Made by a program: the position numbers and the translations under genes
In this document: piece by piece, positions 42,766 to 51,491 of the stretch
How positions within the stretch are numbered: the first letter of the stretch is position 1
Layout: every line of letters starts with the position of its first letter
Notes under the pieces: generated by a model
The model's database searches: none
What the model saw: only the letters and a program-made list of their open reading frames with translations
Told to the model about the DNA's origin: nothing
Source: Aporhodopirellula aestuarii
GTDB taxonomy: Bacteria > Planctomycetota > Planctomycetia > Pirellulales > Pirellulaceae
Direction of reading: 5' to 3'
Assembly (NCBI RefSeq): GCF_023701485.1
Contig: NZ_JAMQBK010000002.1
Coordinates: 62,001 to 126,000 of the forward strand
Length of the DNA: 64,000 nt

Positions 42766-44202
42766 TCAACGTTCGAAGGTAGATTTATTACGCAGGATGT
42801 GATGATAGTGTTGGGCAAAACGGTGCGATTCGTCGCGGACGTACTGCAATAAACGCAGTGCAAAGGCGTTTTTGCTGAGCCTCAGCGGTTCCGGATTTCC
42901 CGGACGAAAAATTTCTTCGTCGCGTTTCGCCAATGAAATCACCGTCGGCGGTGAAATTTCTTGATCGCGAAATGCCGCCATTGCGGCGCTCAGTTGCCCT
43001 TTGCCGCCATCGATCAACAGAATATCTGGAAAGGGATCCCCCGCATCGCTGAGCCGCCGAAAACGCCGGGAGACGACCTCGTAGATGCTGCGAAAATCGT
43101 CGACGCCTTTGACATCTTGAATCTTGTAACGTCGATACCCGGGTTTGAAGGGCAAACCGTCGATGAACTGGACCAGCGACGCAACGGTTTCATTTCCGCC
43201 CAAGTGCGCGATGTCGACGCCCTCAATGATCCGCGGTGTCTCGCTCAATTGCAGCACCTTTTTCAACCCCGTCAGTCCCTTCTTGGGATCGATGTAAAAG
43301 ACCTCAGGCTGCGCGTGGGTATCGAGCTCACCTCGTTCGGAGAGACGTTCGAGCATCTTGATTTCGTCGCGTAGCACGGCGGCACGCTCAAAATCCAACT
43401 CCTTACTCGCTGCCGCCATCTCTGCTTTCATCTCGTTCATCAGCCTCGTCTTGCCGCCCTCAAGAAACGTCTGCAAACGTTTGATGTCGCGACGATAGTC
43501 TTCTTTGCTGATTCGGAAATTACACGGCGCCGTGCATTGATCAATGCTGGCTAAGAGACAGGGACGAAACCATTTCCACTTTTCATCCGATTCGCTGATA
43601 TCGAGCGTGCAGGTGCGAAATTTGAAGATTCGCTGCATCACCTGGATCGCACCGCGGAGAGCGCCGGCACTGGTAAAGGGGCCATACAACTTCACCCCCG
43701 ACGTCTTGGGCTCGCGCGTGACCTCAATGCGAGGAAACTCCTCCCGCGTCGTGATCATCAGGTACGGGAAGGTCTTATCGTCTTTGAGATCTTTGTTGTT
43801 TCGCGGTTGGATGTCTTTGATTAACCGCGACTCCATCAACAGCGCATCGACTTCGCTCTCGCATTGCACGTAGTCGATGTCGGCGATGTCACCGATCCAA
43901 TCCGCCGTACGGGCATCTTCCGCAGCGGCCTTCAGGAAATAGCTTCCGGCGCGGTTACGCAAATTCTTTGCTTTGCCGACATAGATCACCACTCCGGCCG
44001 CGTCCTTCATCAGGTAGACGCCAGGCTCTTGCGGAAACGTTTTCACCTTAGCTGCCGCGTGTGCATGCCCTTTGAATTCAAAGGTGGCGTCCTTCGCGCT
44101 GTCTTCGGAAACATCGGCAGGACCCTCGAGATCCGGAGCAGGCTCAGGACGCTCTTCGGCGGCATTTTTCGATTCAGACGGTTTGATCGGAGGACCATCC
44201 AT
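42766..44202 (-). CDS. uvrC: Excinuclease ABC subunit C, short form
   Basis: Nucleotide-excision repair endonuclease. A Pro/Glu-rich leader (about 50 residues) is followed by the GIY-YIG nuclease, PGVYLMKDAAGVVIYVGKAK, which makes the 3' cut. Next come the UVR helix pair that contacts UvrB (about 250-285) and the RNase H-like domain with DILLIDGGKGQLSAAMAAF and RDESHRFAQHYH, which makes the 5' cut. The protein stops at RNKSTFER after 478 residues, so the usual C-terminal helix-hairpin-helix pair of about 110 residues is missing. No continuation is evident in the following 270 bases. DNA contact at that end may be supplied otherwise. Confidence 0.88.
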   Translation of the reverse strand: MDGPPIKPSESKNAAEERPEPAPDLEGPADVSEDSAKDATFEFKGHAHAAAKVKTFPQEPGVYLMKDAAGVVIYVGKAKNLRNRAGSYFLKAAAEDARTADWIGDIADIDYVQCESEVDALLMESRLIKDIQPRNNKDLKDDKTFPYLMITTREEFPRIEVTREPKTSGVKLYGPFTSAGALRGAIQVMQRIFKFRTCTLDISESDEKWKWFRPCLLASIDQCTAPCNFRISKEDYRRDIKRLQTFLEGGKTRLMNEMKAEMAAASKELDFERAAVLRDEIKMLERLSERGELDTHAQPEVFYIDPKKGLTGLKKVLQLSETPRIIEGVDIAHLGGNETVASLVQFIDGLPFKPGYRRYKIQDVKGVDDFRSIYEVVSRRFRRLSDAGDPFPDILLIDGGKGQLSAAMAAFRDQEISPPTVISLAKRDEEIFRPGNPEPLRLSKNAFALRLLQYVRDESHRFAQHYHHILRNKSTFER

Positions 44203-44584
44203 GGGTGGGGGATTTTCGGAATTTACCGATGCGACTCGTCATTCGGTTCGCAGCGGATCTGTCAGTCGTCCTTCAAAACGCGAGTTTGCATGGGGACGCC
44301 TACTACAGGTTACCGGATCGCCTAGCCTCTGAAACGGTACCGATTAATCGATTCGACCGGAATGATCCGTTCAGCTTCCGGCCGGCGATCCATACAACGG
44401 CCCGGAAGCCCAATCATTTTACGCAAACGCTTAATTGTGACCAAGAGTTTGCCAGATATTCTCAACGCGATACCTGGATTGTTGGCGGACAGTCCCTCTC
44501 GGGCCCGATGCCCGAGCGAATGAGGGTCCGATTCAGAATCACGTATTTCTCGCCTACTTCCTCGATCGATCGTTCTAAAAACAC
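44203..44584. other. Divergent intergenic region uvrC / GGDEF gene
   Basis: About 380 bases. A frame at 44205-44651 on the plus strand is open but has no recognisable family and overlaps the next gene, so I reject it. Promoters for both genes must lie here. Confidence 0.5.
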
Positions 44585-47302
44585 TTGTTTAAGGCCATCC
44601 TCGCATCGCTCCGACTTGCGTTCGCACTTGTGTGCGTCGGCATCGGATTGATCCTTGGTGCTCAGTGGTTCGGGTTTATCCCGGACTCGCGCATCGAGCA
44701 GGAGATTTTGCGCCGTAAGACATGTCAAAATATTGCGATCAGCACACTCGACGACATCCGGAACCAACGCTGGCCGAAGATCGACACGATGCTCCGGGCG
44801 ATCGTCAAACGAGACGATCAATTGCTATCGATCGGCGTCCGCACCGAAGTCGGGGTCCTGCGTATCGCCACGGACGACCACGTCCGTTGCTGGCACACCC
44901 CCGATCTGTCGGGCAAGCTTACCGCTCCCGACGGATCGACACCCATCGTCGTCGATGACGTCCCCGATTGGGCCCGCGGCGTGGTTCAACCAACGGTGGC
45001 TTCCGCCAACACCCTCAGTATCCGGTCCGGTGCAAAGGCTGGTGAAAACACGTCCCCCCGGGCCAAAATTCTTTCGCTGGCCGATAAACTCACAGGATCG
45101 GACGCCCCCCCTCACGCGACCGGCACCAACGACCAACCCGAGACGAATCCCCGCGAAAGCGACAACATCTGTTTAGAAATCCCCATCATGCTGAAGAACC
45201 AGCATTGGGGAAATCTGGAATTCTGTTTCCGTCACCCGCCAGCGGGCCTCTTCGGTGGCGTGCTCGATGCGGGTATCACCAAATTCATCGTCTTCTTCAT
45301 CGCGTGCGGCATGGGGTCGTACACGCTTTTGATGATGCGGATCATGGGAGTGTTCTCGCGAACTCAGGTCGTTCCCGATCGTGTCCGCCAAGCCCTCGAC
45401 ACTCTGGCAGAAGGTTTGCTGGTGCTGGACGGCTCGGGCAAGATCGTGCTCGCCAATGAAAACTTCTTGACCATTAACGGATTCGAGATGGAAGAGCTGA
45501 TCGATCGATTGGCCTCCGATCTGCCGTGGTTCTTTCCCGGCACAGCTGCCGGCGGAACAGCGACCGGGGGCGCAGCGTCCGAACGCGTGTTCCCGTGGAG
45601 CAGAGCGATTCAAGAACGCCAAAGCGTTACCGCTGAAATCCTGCGGATGACGGGACGCGACGGCGTCCACCGGGTGTTTAGCGTCAACGCCGGGCCGATC
45701 GGCGAAGACAACAAACAAAAAGGGGCACTGGTCACCTTCCAAGACGTCACGCACGTTGAAAAACACCGTGTCGAACTGGAGAACATGTTGACGATGCTCC
45801 GCAAGAGCAAAGACGAAATCCAGAAAAAGAACCAGGAACTCGAAATTCTGGCCACCCGTGACGCGCTGACCGGTTGTTTGAACCGTCGCGCGTTTTTTGA
45901 ACGGATGGAACCGCTGCTCGAACAGTTCCGACGCGAAGCACGTCCAATGTCGTGCTTCATGGTCGATGTCGACCACTTCAAGAGTGTCAACGATACCTAC
46001 GGTCACCACACCGGCGACGACGTCTTGCGCCGCGTTTCTGCGGTCCTGCGTGAACTCTTCGAAGAACAACACATTGTGTGCCGATACGGTGGTGAAGAAT
46101 TCTGCGTCGTGTTACCCGGGTTCGATATCGATCAAGCGTTCGAGCAGGCCGAGCGGACCCGCTTGGCGATCATGAACGTGCGGTTCGCAGATCCCGCCGC
46201 ACTACATCTCACCGCGTCGATCGGTGTCAGCGAAACCCGCTTCGGTGCCACCGAAACACAAGACCTGATCAACCAAGCCGACGAATGTCTTTATGTTGCC
46301 AAGCGTGGTGGCCGAAACCAGTGCGTGGTCTTTGACCCCGAGCGTGTCTCGGTCCTCGGCGAAGAAGAAGAGTCGCAAAAGTCGCACATCCAAGATCCCG
46401 ACTTGGTCAAACTGCCATTCCATGCCGTGACGGCATTGGTCTCGGCGTTGGCCTATCGCGACCCGTCGACGGCCGAACACAGCCGCCGAGTCGCTGACCT
46501 CTGCGTGAGAGCCGCCGACGGATTGTTATGCCAGCGTGAAACATACGTGCTCGAGATCGCCGCCCTCCTGCATGACATCGGAAAAATCGGTGTCCCCGAC
46601 ACGGTCTTGCATAAACCCGGACCGCTTGATGAAAGCGAATGGAAGATCATGCGTCGTCACAACACGGTCGGCCTCGATATCATCGCCGGCACGTTCCACT
46701 GTGACGAATTGGAAAACATCATCCGCTCTCACCACAGCATGTCGCGTGAACGGATCAACGGCCGTAAGATCGATTTTGAGAGCATGTCGATTTCAGCGAG
46801 ACTGCTTAAGATCGCCGACACCTACGATTCCATCACGTCCGATCGTTCTTATCGCAAAGGCCGCAGCACGGAAGAGGCTGTCGCCGAACTGCGTCGCTGT
46901 GGCGGAACCCAATTCGACGCCGAACTCGTCGAACACTTCCTCGAGAAAACCATCTTCGGTTCTAAGGAACTTTCGTTGGGTTACACCACCTCCCGAGGAA
47001 TCGCGCTCGCCGTTCCGAAGCACACCGCATTACAAATCGGTCAACAGATCGAACAGCTCGCCGACGCGATTGACACCCAAGACGTCGAAGCGTTGAAACA
47101 GCTTGCGGTCGAACTCGCGGAAGTGGCTGCAACGAACTTCCTCACCCCGATCGTCGAATCGGCCGGTCGCATCGAAGCGGCGGCACAGGCATCCGATGAG
47201 GATCTCGAGTGGGTCGAACTGTTTAAAGAAACACAAACGTTAATGGATCTGTGCCGGGCGACGCAAAACGCCCACTTGGTCACCTCACCAAGCGGCTTCT
47301 AA
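44585..47302 (+). CDS. Membrane PAS-GGDEF-HD signalling protein
   Basis: Likely cyclic-di-GMP turnover protein of 905 residues. A first membrane helix (about 5-28; LRLAFALVCVGIGLILGAQW) and a second (about 230-252) bracket a periplasmic sensor. A PAS domain (about 262-385) is followed by a short coiled coil and the GGDEF domain (about 415-580) with DALTGCLNRRAFFERMEPLL and active-site CRYGGEEFCVVLPG; no RxxD inhibitory site precedes it. An HD domain follows (about 615-790) with HDIGKIGVPDTVLHKPG, but the GYP motif expected after HH (SHHSMSRERING) is lost. The C-terminal 90 residues are helical. TTG at 44585 is the only start that keeps the first helix; a stop lies three codons upstream. Confidence 0.85.
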   Translation: MFKAILASLRLAFALVCVGIGLILGAQWFGFIPDSRIEQEILRRKTCQNIAISTLDDIRNQRWPKIDTMLRAIVKRDDQLLSIGVRTEVGVLRIATDDHVRCWHTPDLSGKLTAPDGSTPIVVDDVPDWARGVVQPTVASANTLSIRSGAKAGENTSPRAKILSLADKLTGSDAPPHATGTNDQPETNPRESDNICLEIPIMLKNQHWGNLEFCFRHPPAGLFGGVLDAGITKFIVFFIACGMGSYTLLMMRIMGVFSRTQVVPDRVRQALDTLAEGLLVLDGSGKIVLANENFLTINGFEMEELIDRLASDLPWFFPGTAAGGTATGGAASERVFPWSRAIQERQSVTAEILRMTGRDGVHRVFSVNAGPIGEDNKQKGALVTFQDVTHVEKHRVELENMLTMLRKSKDEIQKKNQELEILATRDALTGCLNRRAFFERMEPLLEQFRREARPMSCFMVDVDHFKSVNDTYGHHTGDDVLRRVSAVLRELFEEQHIVCRYGGEEFCVVLPGFDIDQAFEQAERTRLAIMNVRFADPAALHLTASIGVSETRFGATETQDLINQADECLYVAKRGGRNQCVVFDPERVSVLGEEEESQKSHIQDPDLVKLPFHAVTALVSALAYRDPSTAEHSRRVADLCVRAADGLLCQRETYVLEIAALLHDIGKIGVPDTVLHKPGPLDESEWKIMRRHNTVGLDIIAGTFHCDELENIIRSHHSMSRERINGRKIDFESMSISARLLKIADTYDSITSDRSYRKGRSTEEAVAELRRCGGTQFDAELVEHFLEKTIFGSKELSLGYTTSRGIALAVPKHTALQIGQQIEQLADAIDTQDVEALKQLAVELAEVAATNFLTPIVESAGRIEAAAQASDEDLEWVELFKETQTLMDLCRATQNAHLVTSPSGF

Positions 47303-47396
47303 TCGGCACCCGATTCCCGATTTGGCCCACTTGTGCGGGCCCGTTGATCACGACACGGCAGTCCACGCGGGGCAATGGCCGCACCGGGATCGATTC

Positions 47397-49535
47397 TTAG
47401 AACCGCCCGAGCTTTGAATTGACGGTGTTCACAACAATCGGTTTGATCAAGCCAAAAAATCCGCTACGCAACGCCCGATTAAAAGTATCGATAACCGCGT
47501 CGATTTCCTCGATCGTGATACACAGCGGCGGAACGAAACGGATCAAGAACGGTTTATCCGGATTGAACGCGACCAAAATCGGCTGCTTCGAATCATTGAC
47601 ACATCGCGACGCGATCAGGCCGCCAAATGAACCACGCACCAATCGTGGAAGCAGCGACTCCTCAAACTCGATCCCGATCATCAAACCTTCGCCGCGCACC
47701 TGTTTGACGAATTTCAGATCAGCTGTTTTCTCACGCAACCGCTTCGCAAAATACTCGCCCGCGTTCTTCGCGTGTTCCGCCAATCCGAGCGACTCACCTG
47801 CTTCAATCGCATGCACCGCCATGTGAGCACCGAACTGGCATCGATACATATTCTCGAGTCGCTCGACGACGGACGCCTTTGTCTGTACCGCCTGCTCGTA
47901 AACTCGATCCGTCATCAAAACAGCCGAGACGGGGAAAACATTGTCGCTAATCGCTTTGCCCATCAAAACGATGTCGGTCGCTGGCAACTTCCTTTGATAG
48001 TTGAGGAATTGTCCCGTCCGATACATTCCTGTTTGGACTTCGTCGACCGCGATAAAAAAACCGTGCTGTTCCTTTTGCGATGAAAGGAAATCCAAGAAAT
48101 CTTGTGGGCACGCTTTGACCCCACCCTCGCCTTGGACCGTTTCCAGCAAGACGACCGCCACATCATCGGTCTTGAGCAAGTCAAGCAATTCCTGTTTCCC
48201 GTTGTCGCCGAACGGATCGACATAGTGAATGTGAGGATACAAAGGACCGAACGGGACTTTGTATCGATCCCGCGAAGTCACAATTAACGAAATGAGAGTC
48301 TTGCCTCCGAAACCGCCCTTGAGTGCAACGATCTTTTTCTTTGGCGCCGCCGCTAACAACGCAAACGTCAGTGCGGCTTCTGTCGCGGTTGCACCGCTGA
48401 CCGCGGGAATCACGTGTTTAAATCCCGTCTTGCGTTCGACCAGGCTGTGTAAATTCGCCCAATAGTCATGTTCGACATCGTGCCGAGCCATCACGGCATC
48501 GATCACATCGTCAGGGTTATGCCCATGCAGATTCACACCATAGGTGCCTGACGCGTCGATGACACTTTCGTCGCCACGGCGAGTCACGGTCGTGATTCGG
48601 GCTTGATAGGCGGTTCGAATGTTCTTGTTCAAACCGCTGATATTCAGCATCGTCGCCATTTTGGGACTGCAGTGAGTCTCATACAGCTTGGTGGCCGCGA
48701 GATGCGATTGATTCGCCTCCTCCATCGTTTCGCTGACCGACCGGGGCAAACTTGCATAGCCGGGAGTCGTCTTTAAAAACGCTAGCATCGCCGCCATGCT
48801 GGCACTGTTCCCACCCCAGGTATTGCTGTGCAGGTTGTACTCTTTGACGTTATCCCACACCTTGTAGATGGATTTCGACATCATAAAACATCCCGCGGGG
48901 GTCTTATGATCGGCGAGGTTTTCACCAAATGCGATCACGTCCGGCAACGTTTTCAATTGCGCGGCAATCGGCCCTCCCGCGGACAGATCCGTTGTCGATT
49001 CGTCGAGAACCGTGTAGATGCCGCGATCGGCAGCGCTCTTCAAAATCTCAGAAAGCTGCTCGACCGGAACACTACCACCGTGGCGAAACAACAGACTCGA
49101 AGGCGTCTGATCATTGACGTTTTCACAGAACCGACCAAAGTCATCGAAATAGATGAGCCCGGGTACAAGCGCCTCGTCCAGACCGGCTGAAAACGGGTCA
49201 AACAGTTGTTGAAGATCACCGCTCGGATCATATACCGCGGTTACCAACGGCTGCCCCGCTTTGTGAACTTGATGGTTGTGGCGCACGATCTTGAGCGCCC
49301 CCGATATCGCCTCGGAAGTCCCGCTACCAAAGAACGCGTGGTACGCACACGGGTCCGGGCGATCTCCGTTGACCATCGCGTGCAGCAAACAAGCGGCACG
49401 TGCCTCAAACGATGAGATTTGCATCCGCACGTAGAACGGCACACGGTCTTGAACGTTTTGCCTTAACCGATCCACGTCGGCCTCACCAAACGATGTGGAC
49501 AATAGATTGTGTGGAGAGGCGATTTGCATCGACAT
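47397..49535 (-). CDS. Tandem class III aminotransferase (PLP enzyme with degenerate N-terminal copy)
   Basis: 712 residues, about 1.6 times the usual length. The C-terminal part (about 300-712) is a full class III aminotransferase: GTYGVNLHGHNPDDVIDAVM, cofactor phosphate loop SGATATEAAL, FFIAVDEVQTGMYRTG and the Schiff-base Lys in DIVLMGKAISDNVFPVSAVL. The N-terminal 290 residues look like a second, shortened copy: FFGSGTSEAISGALKIV matches the phosphate loop, TVLDESTTDLSAGGP the DExxTG region and DVIAFGENLADHKTPAG the Lys region. That Lys is not in the expected place, so this copy is probably inactive. It lies next to an ATP-grasp gene and a biosynthetic cluster, where it could make an amine or amino acid. 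Confidence 0.75.
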   Translation of the reverse strand: MSMQIASPHNLLSTSFGEADVDRLRQNVQDRVPFYVRMQISSFEARAACLLHAMVNGDRPDPCAYHAFFGSGTSEAISGALKIVRHNHQVHKAGQPLVTAVYDPSGDLQQLFDPFSAGLDEALVPGLIYFDDFGRFCENVNDQTPSSLLFRHGGSVPVEQLSEILKSAADRGIYTVLDESTTDLSAGGPIAAQLKTLPDVIAFGENLADHKTPAGCFMMSKSIYKVWDNVKEYNLHSNTWGGNSASMAAMLAFLKTTPGYASLPRSVSETMEEANQSHLAATKLYETHCSPKMATMLNISGLNKNIRTAYQARITTVTRRGDESVIDASGTYGVNLHGHNPDDVIDAVMARHDVEHDYWANLHSLVERKTGFKHVIPAVSGATATEAALTFALLAAAPKKKIVALKGGFGGKTLISLIVTSRDRYKVPFGPLYPHIHYVDPFGDNGKQELLDLLKTDDVAVVLLETVQGEGGVKACPQDFLDFLSSQKEQHGFFIAVDEVQTGMYRTGQFLNYQRKLPATDIVLMGKAISDNVFPVSAVLMTDRVYEQAVQTKASVVERLENMYRCQFGAHMAVHAIEAGESLGLAEHAKNAGEYFAKRLREKTADLKFVKQVRGEGLMIGIEFEESLLPRLVRGSFGGLIASRCVNDSKQPILVAFNPDKPFLIRFVPPLCITIEEIDAVIDTFNRALRSGFFGLIKPIVVNTVNSKLGRF

Positions 49536-49576
49536 GATTCACCGAGGGGCAAAAGCGAAAGAATAGAACTTAAGAA

Positions 49577-50848
49577 CTATAAGAGAATGGTCTGAATTTC
49601 AGCGATCACATCCTGCGGCATTTCATCAATCCTTTGCGCCGCCGCATGGGGCAGCGAGTAGTTGTCGACGGTCCCTTTGGCGAGATCCCGCGCGGACTTG
49701 GGATTCACCAGCAACATGGTGATGACCGCAGTCGCGGGGATCAGACTTAACAAGTCCTCAGCCGGCCGCGTCATCTCGCTTTCGCATCCGTCTTGACGTG
49801 TCCAGTGATGCCATAGTTTGCGAAGCAATTGTCCTCGCGACGCCCCATTATACGCATCGGCAATCATGACGATAAAACCGTTGTGACTGAGCACTCCCGG
49901 CTGCACCGCTGGCAACCGTTCGACCCGTTCGCCCAGTGCGATCCGGACGGTGGCCTCGCAGAGATTGACGCCTCCGAGTAAGGCGTTAAACGACTCGCCG
50001 ATACGGGGATTGCACTCGATGTAAAACGGCTGTTGGGATTCCGCATCGTAGAAGTACTCCAGCGAAACCGGGCCATTCCAATTGAGCGTGTTCCCAAATC
50101 GCTCGACATGCTCGAGGACCGGCGGATGAATGGCGGTCCGCCGCAGCGCGGGACCACCTCCGATCCCCGTGGCCAGAACGTCGGCACATGCCGCACCAAC
50201 GAGTCTTCCATCTTGGAATACGGCACTGACTTCCGCTTGACGTCCGGGCGCGGGCTGTTGAATCACGATCGGTTGCCCCTCCCACCAGACATCGGCCTCG
50301 GTAAAACGGGTAACGGTTTGGCGAAGCTCAGTCGCGTTACCCACCCGTTCGACGCCCAGGCTCGCGGTGCTGTGGGCGACCTTGATGAAGCACGGAAAAT
50401 CGTCGTGGGCGAGCAGTTCCGATTGGGTGTGAACGATTTTCGTCACCGGCGTCGGTAGCCCGAGTTCGTCCATCAGGACGGCAAACTCCGCCTTGCTTTG
50501 AACGCGTTGGATGGCGGCAAACTCCGGAACTGCGAGCCCGACTCGTTTTTGGAAAAGATCTCGAAACCGCGAAAACGCATAAACCTGTTCGTGGGTCGGG
50601 AACAGCACGTCATAGCGGCCCTCACTCACCAACCGCGCGACAAAACGAACGTACCCGATCGGGTCCTTGGCAATTTGCGGACACGCGATCCGCCGCCGCA
50701 CATGTGTAGAAAAACGACACTGGCACCAAGGGGATGGGTCGAGAATATCGACGGGGTAGCCAGGTGCAAGCCCGTAGAGCGTTTGCCTTGCAGAGTTACT
50801 CGAACCTTCGGAAAGGAGTATGCGAGGGTTTTCGACGGTTCGATTCAT
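49577..50848 (-). CDS. ATP-grasp domain protein, probable carboxylate-amine ligase
   Basis: 423 residues with the ATP-grasp fold of enzymes that join a carboxylate to an amine via an acyl-phosphate. Residues about 1-110 form a pre-ATP-grasp domain (DILDPSPWCQCRFSTHVRR). KAEFAVLMDELGLPTPVTK and FPCFIKVAHSTASLGVERV bind ATP, and SLEYFYDAESQQPFYIECNP with RIGES holds Mg2+ ligands. C-terminal residues are helical and basic. The aminotransferase is 41 bases downstream on the same strand, so an amine made by one may be a substrate of the other. Specificity is unknown. Confidence 0.78.
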   Translation of the reverse strand: MNRTVENPRILLSEGSSNSARQTLYGLAPGYPVDILDPSPWCQCRFSTHVRRRIACPQIAKDPIGYVRFVARLVSEGRYDVLFPTHEQVYAFSRFRDLFQKRVGLAVPEFAAIQRVQSKAEFAVLMDELGLPTPVTKIVHTQSELLAHDDFPCFIKVAHSTASLGVERVGNATELRQTVTRFTEADVWWEGQPIVIQQPAPGRQAEVSAVFQDGRLVGAACADVLATGIGGGPALRRTAIHPPVLEHVERFGNTLNWNGPVSLEYFYDAESQQPFYIECNPRIGESFNALLGGVNLCEATVRIALGERVERLPAVQPGVLSHNGFIVMIADAYNGASRGQLLRKLWHHWTRQDGCESEMTRPAEDLLSLIPATAVITMLLVNPKSARDLAKGTVDNYSLPHAAAQRIDEMPQDVIAEIQTILL

Positions 50849-50924
50849 CTCGTTGGCTGGTTTCGTTGACGAACGGTAGAATGGCTGACGTACGAACGTG
50901 CATTCCTTCCCACTGTGCTACCAC

Positions 50925-51491
50925 ATGACCGCCCTGCGTCGTTTTTGGACACGCCTGCTCCGATCACCGGTGTCCTACGCGATCCTGGTGCTGTGCTTCG
51001 TCGGAATGTGGTTGGTGCAGTGGATGTCGGAAAACGAGCTGAAGCAGATTCGGGACGTCTACGGCATGGGCGCCATTGGGATTTTGCTGCCCATGCACGT
51101 CGCGATGGCATTGACCCCGTTTCCGTCGGATCTGTTTTCGATTGCAAATGGTGCCCTCTACGGCGTAACGGTCGGAACGTTGTTGAGTTGGTTGGGTTGG
51201 TGGATCGCGGCGCTATTACAGTTCGGATTGGGGCGACGGGCGCGAAAGGATTTCGAACTTGAGCAAGAAACAGAACACATTCCGAACTGGCTCAGAAGCT
51301 TCCCAATCGATCACCCATTGTACTTGATCTGCATCCGCCAAGTCCCTTGGCTCGGAATGCACATCGGATCATTCATCCCCGGAGCAGCGGGTGTCAGGTG
51401 GAAGCGGTTTGCATGGTGCTCGGCGATCGGCACTTTTCCAGGTTCGCTCTTAATGGCGGCGATCGGAGCGGGGATCGTGCATTGGTCATGA
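50925..51491 (+). CDS. VTT/DedA-type membrane protein
   Basis: Small inner-membrane protein of 188 residues with a SNARE-associated VTT domain, related to DedA/TVP38 proteins that may flip lipids. A helix near 12-30 (SPVSYAILVLCFVGMWLVQW) is followed by a re-entrant region: HVAMALTPFPSDLFSIANGA and LYGVTVGTLLSWLGWWIAAL. The second half has RQVPWLGMHIGSFIPGAAGV with the conserved Pro/Gly pattern. The ATG at 50925 is preferred to the GTG at 50898. Its end overlaps the convergent GH3 gene by six bases. In this cluster it could move a lipid product or precursor; this is speculative. Confidence 0.75.
   Translation: MTALRRFWTRLLRSPVSYAILVLCFVGMWLVQWMSENELKQIRDVYGMGAIGILLPMHVAMALTPFPSDLFSIANGALYGVTVGTLLSWLGWWIAALLQFGLGRRARKDFELEQETEHIPNWLRSFPIDHPLYLICIRQVPWLGMHIGSFIPGAAGVRWKRFAWCSAIGTFPGSLLMAAIGAGIVHWS

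Noticed and set aside
44205-44651. Plus-strand frame of 148 residues in the uvrC/GGDEF gap
   Set aside because: No family features, and it overlaps the start of the GGDEF protein in another frame.
45173-46072. Minus-strand frame of 299 residues opposite the GGDEF gene
   Set aside because: Antisense to intact PAS and GGDEF domains and without any family signature.
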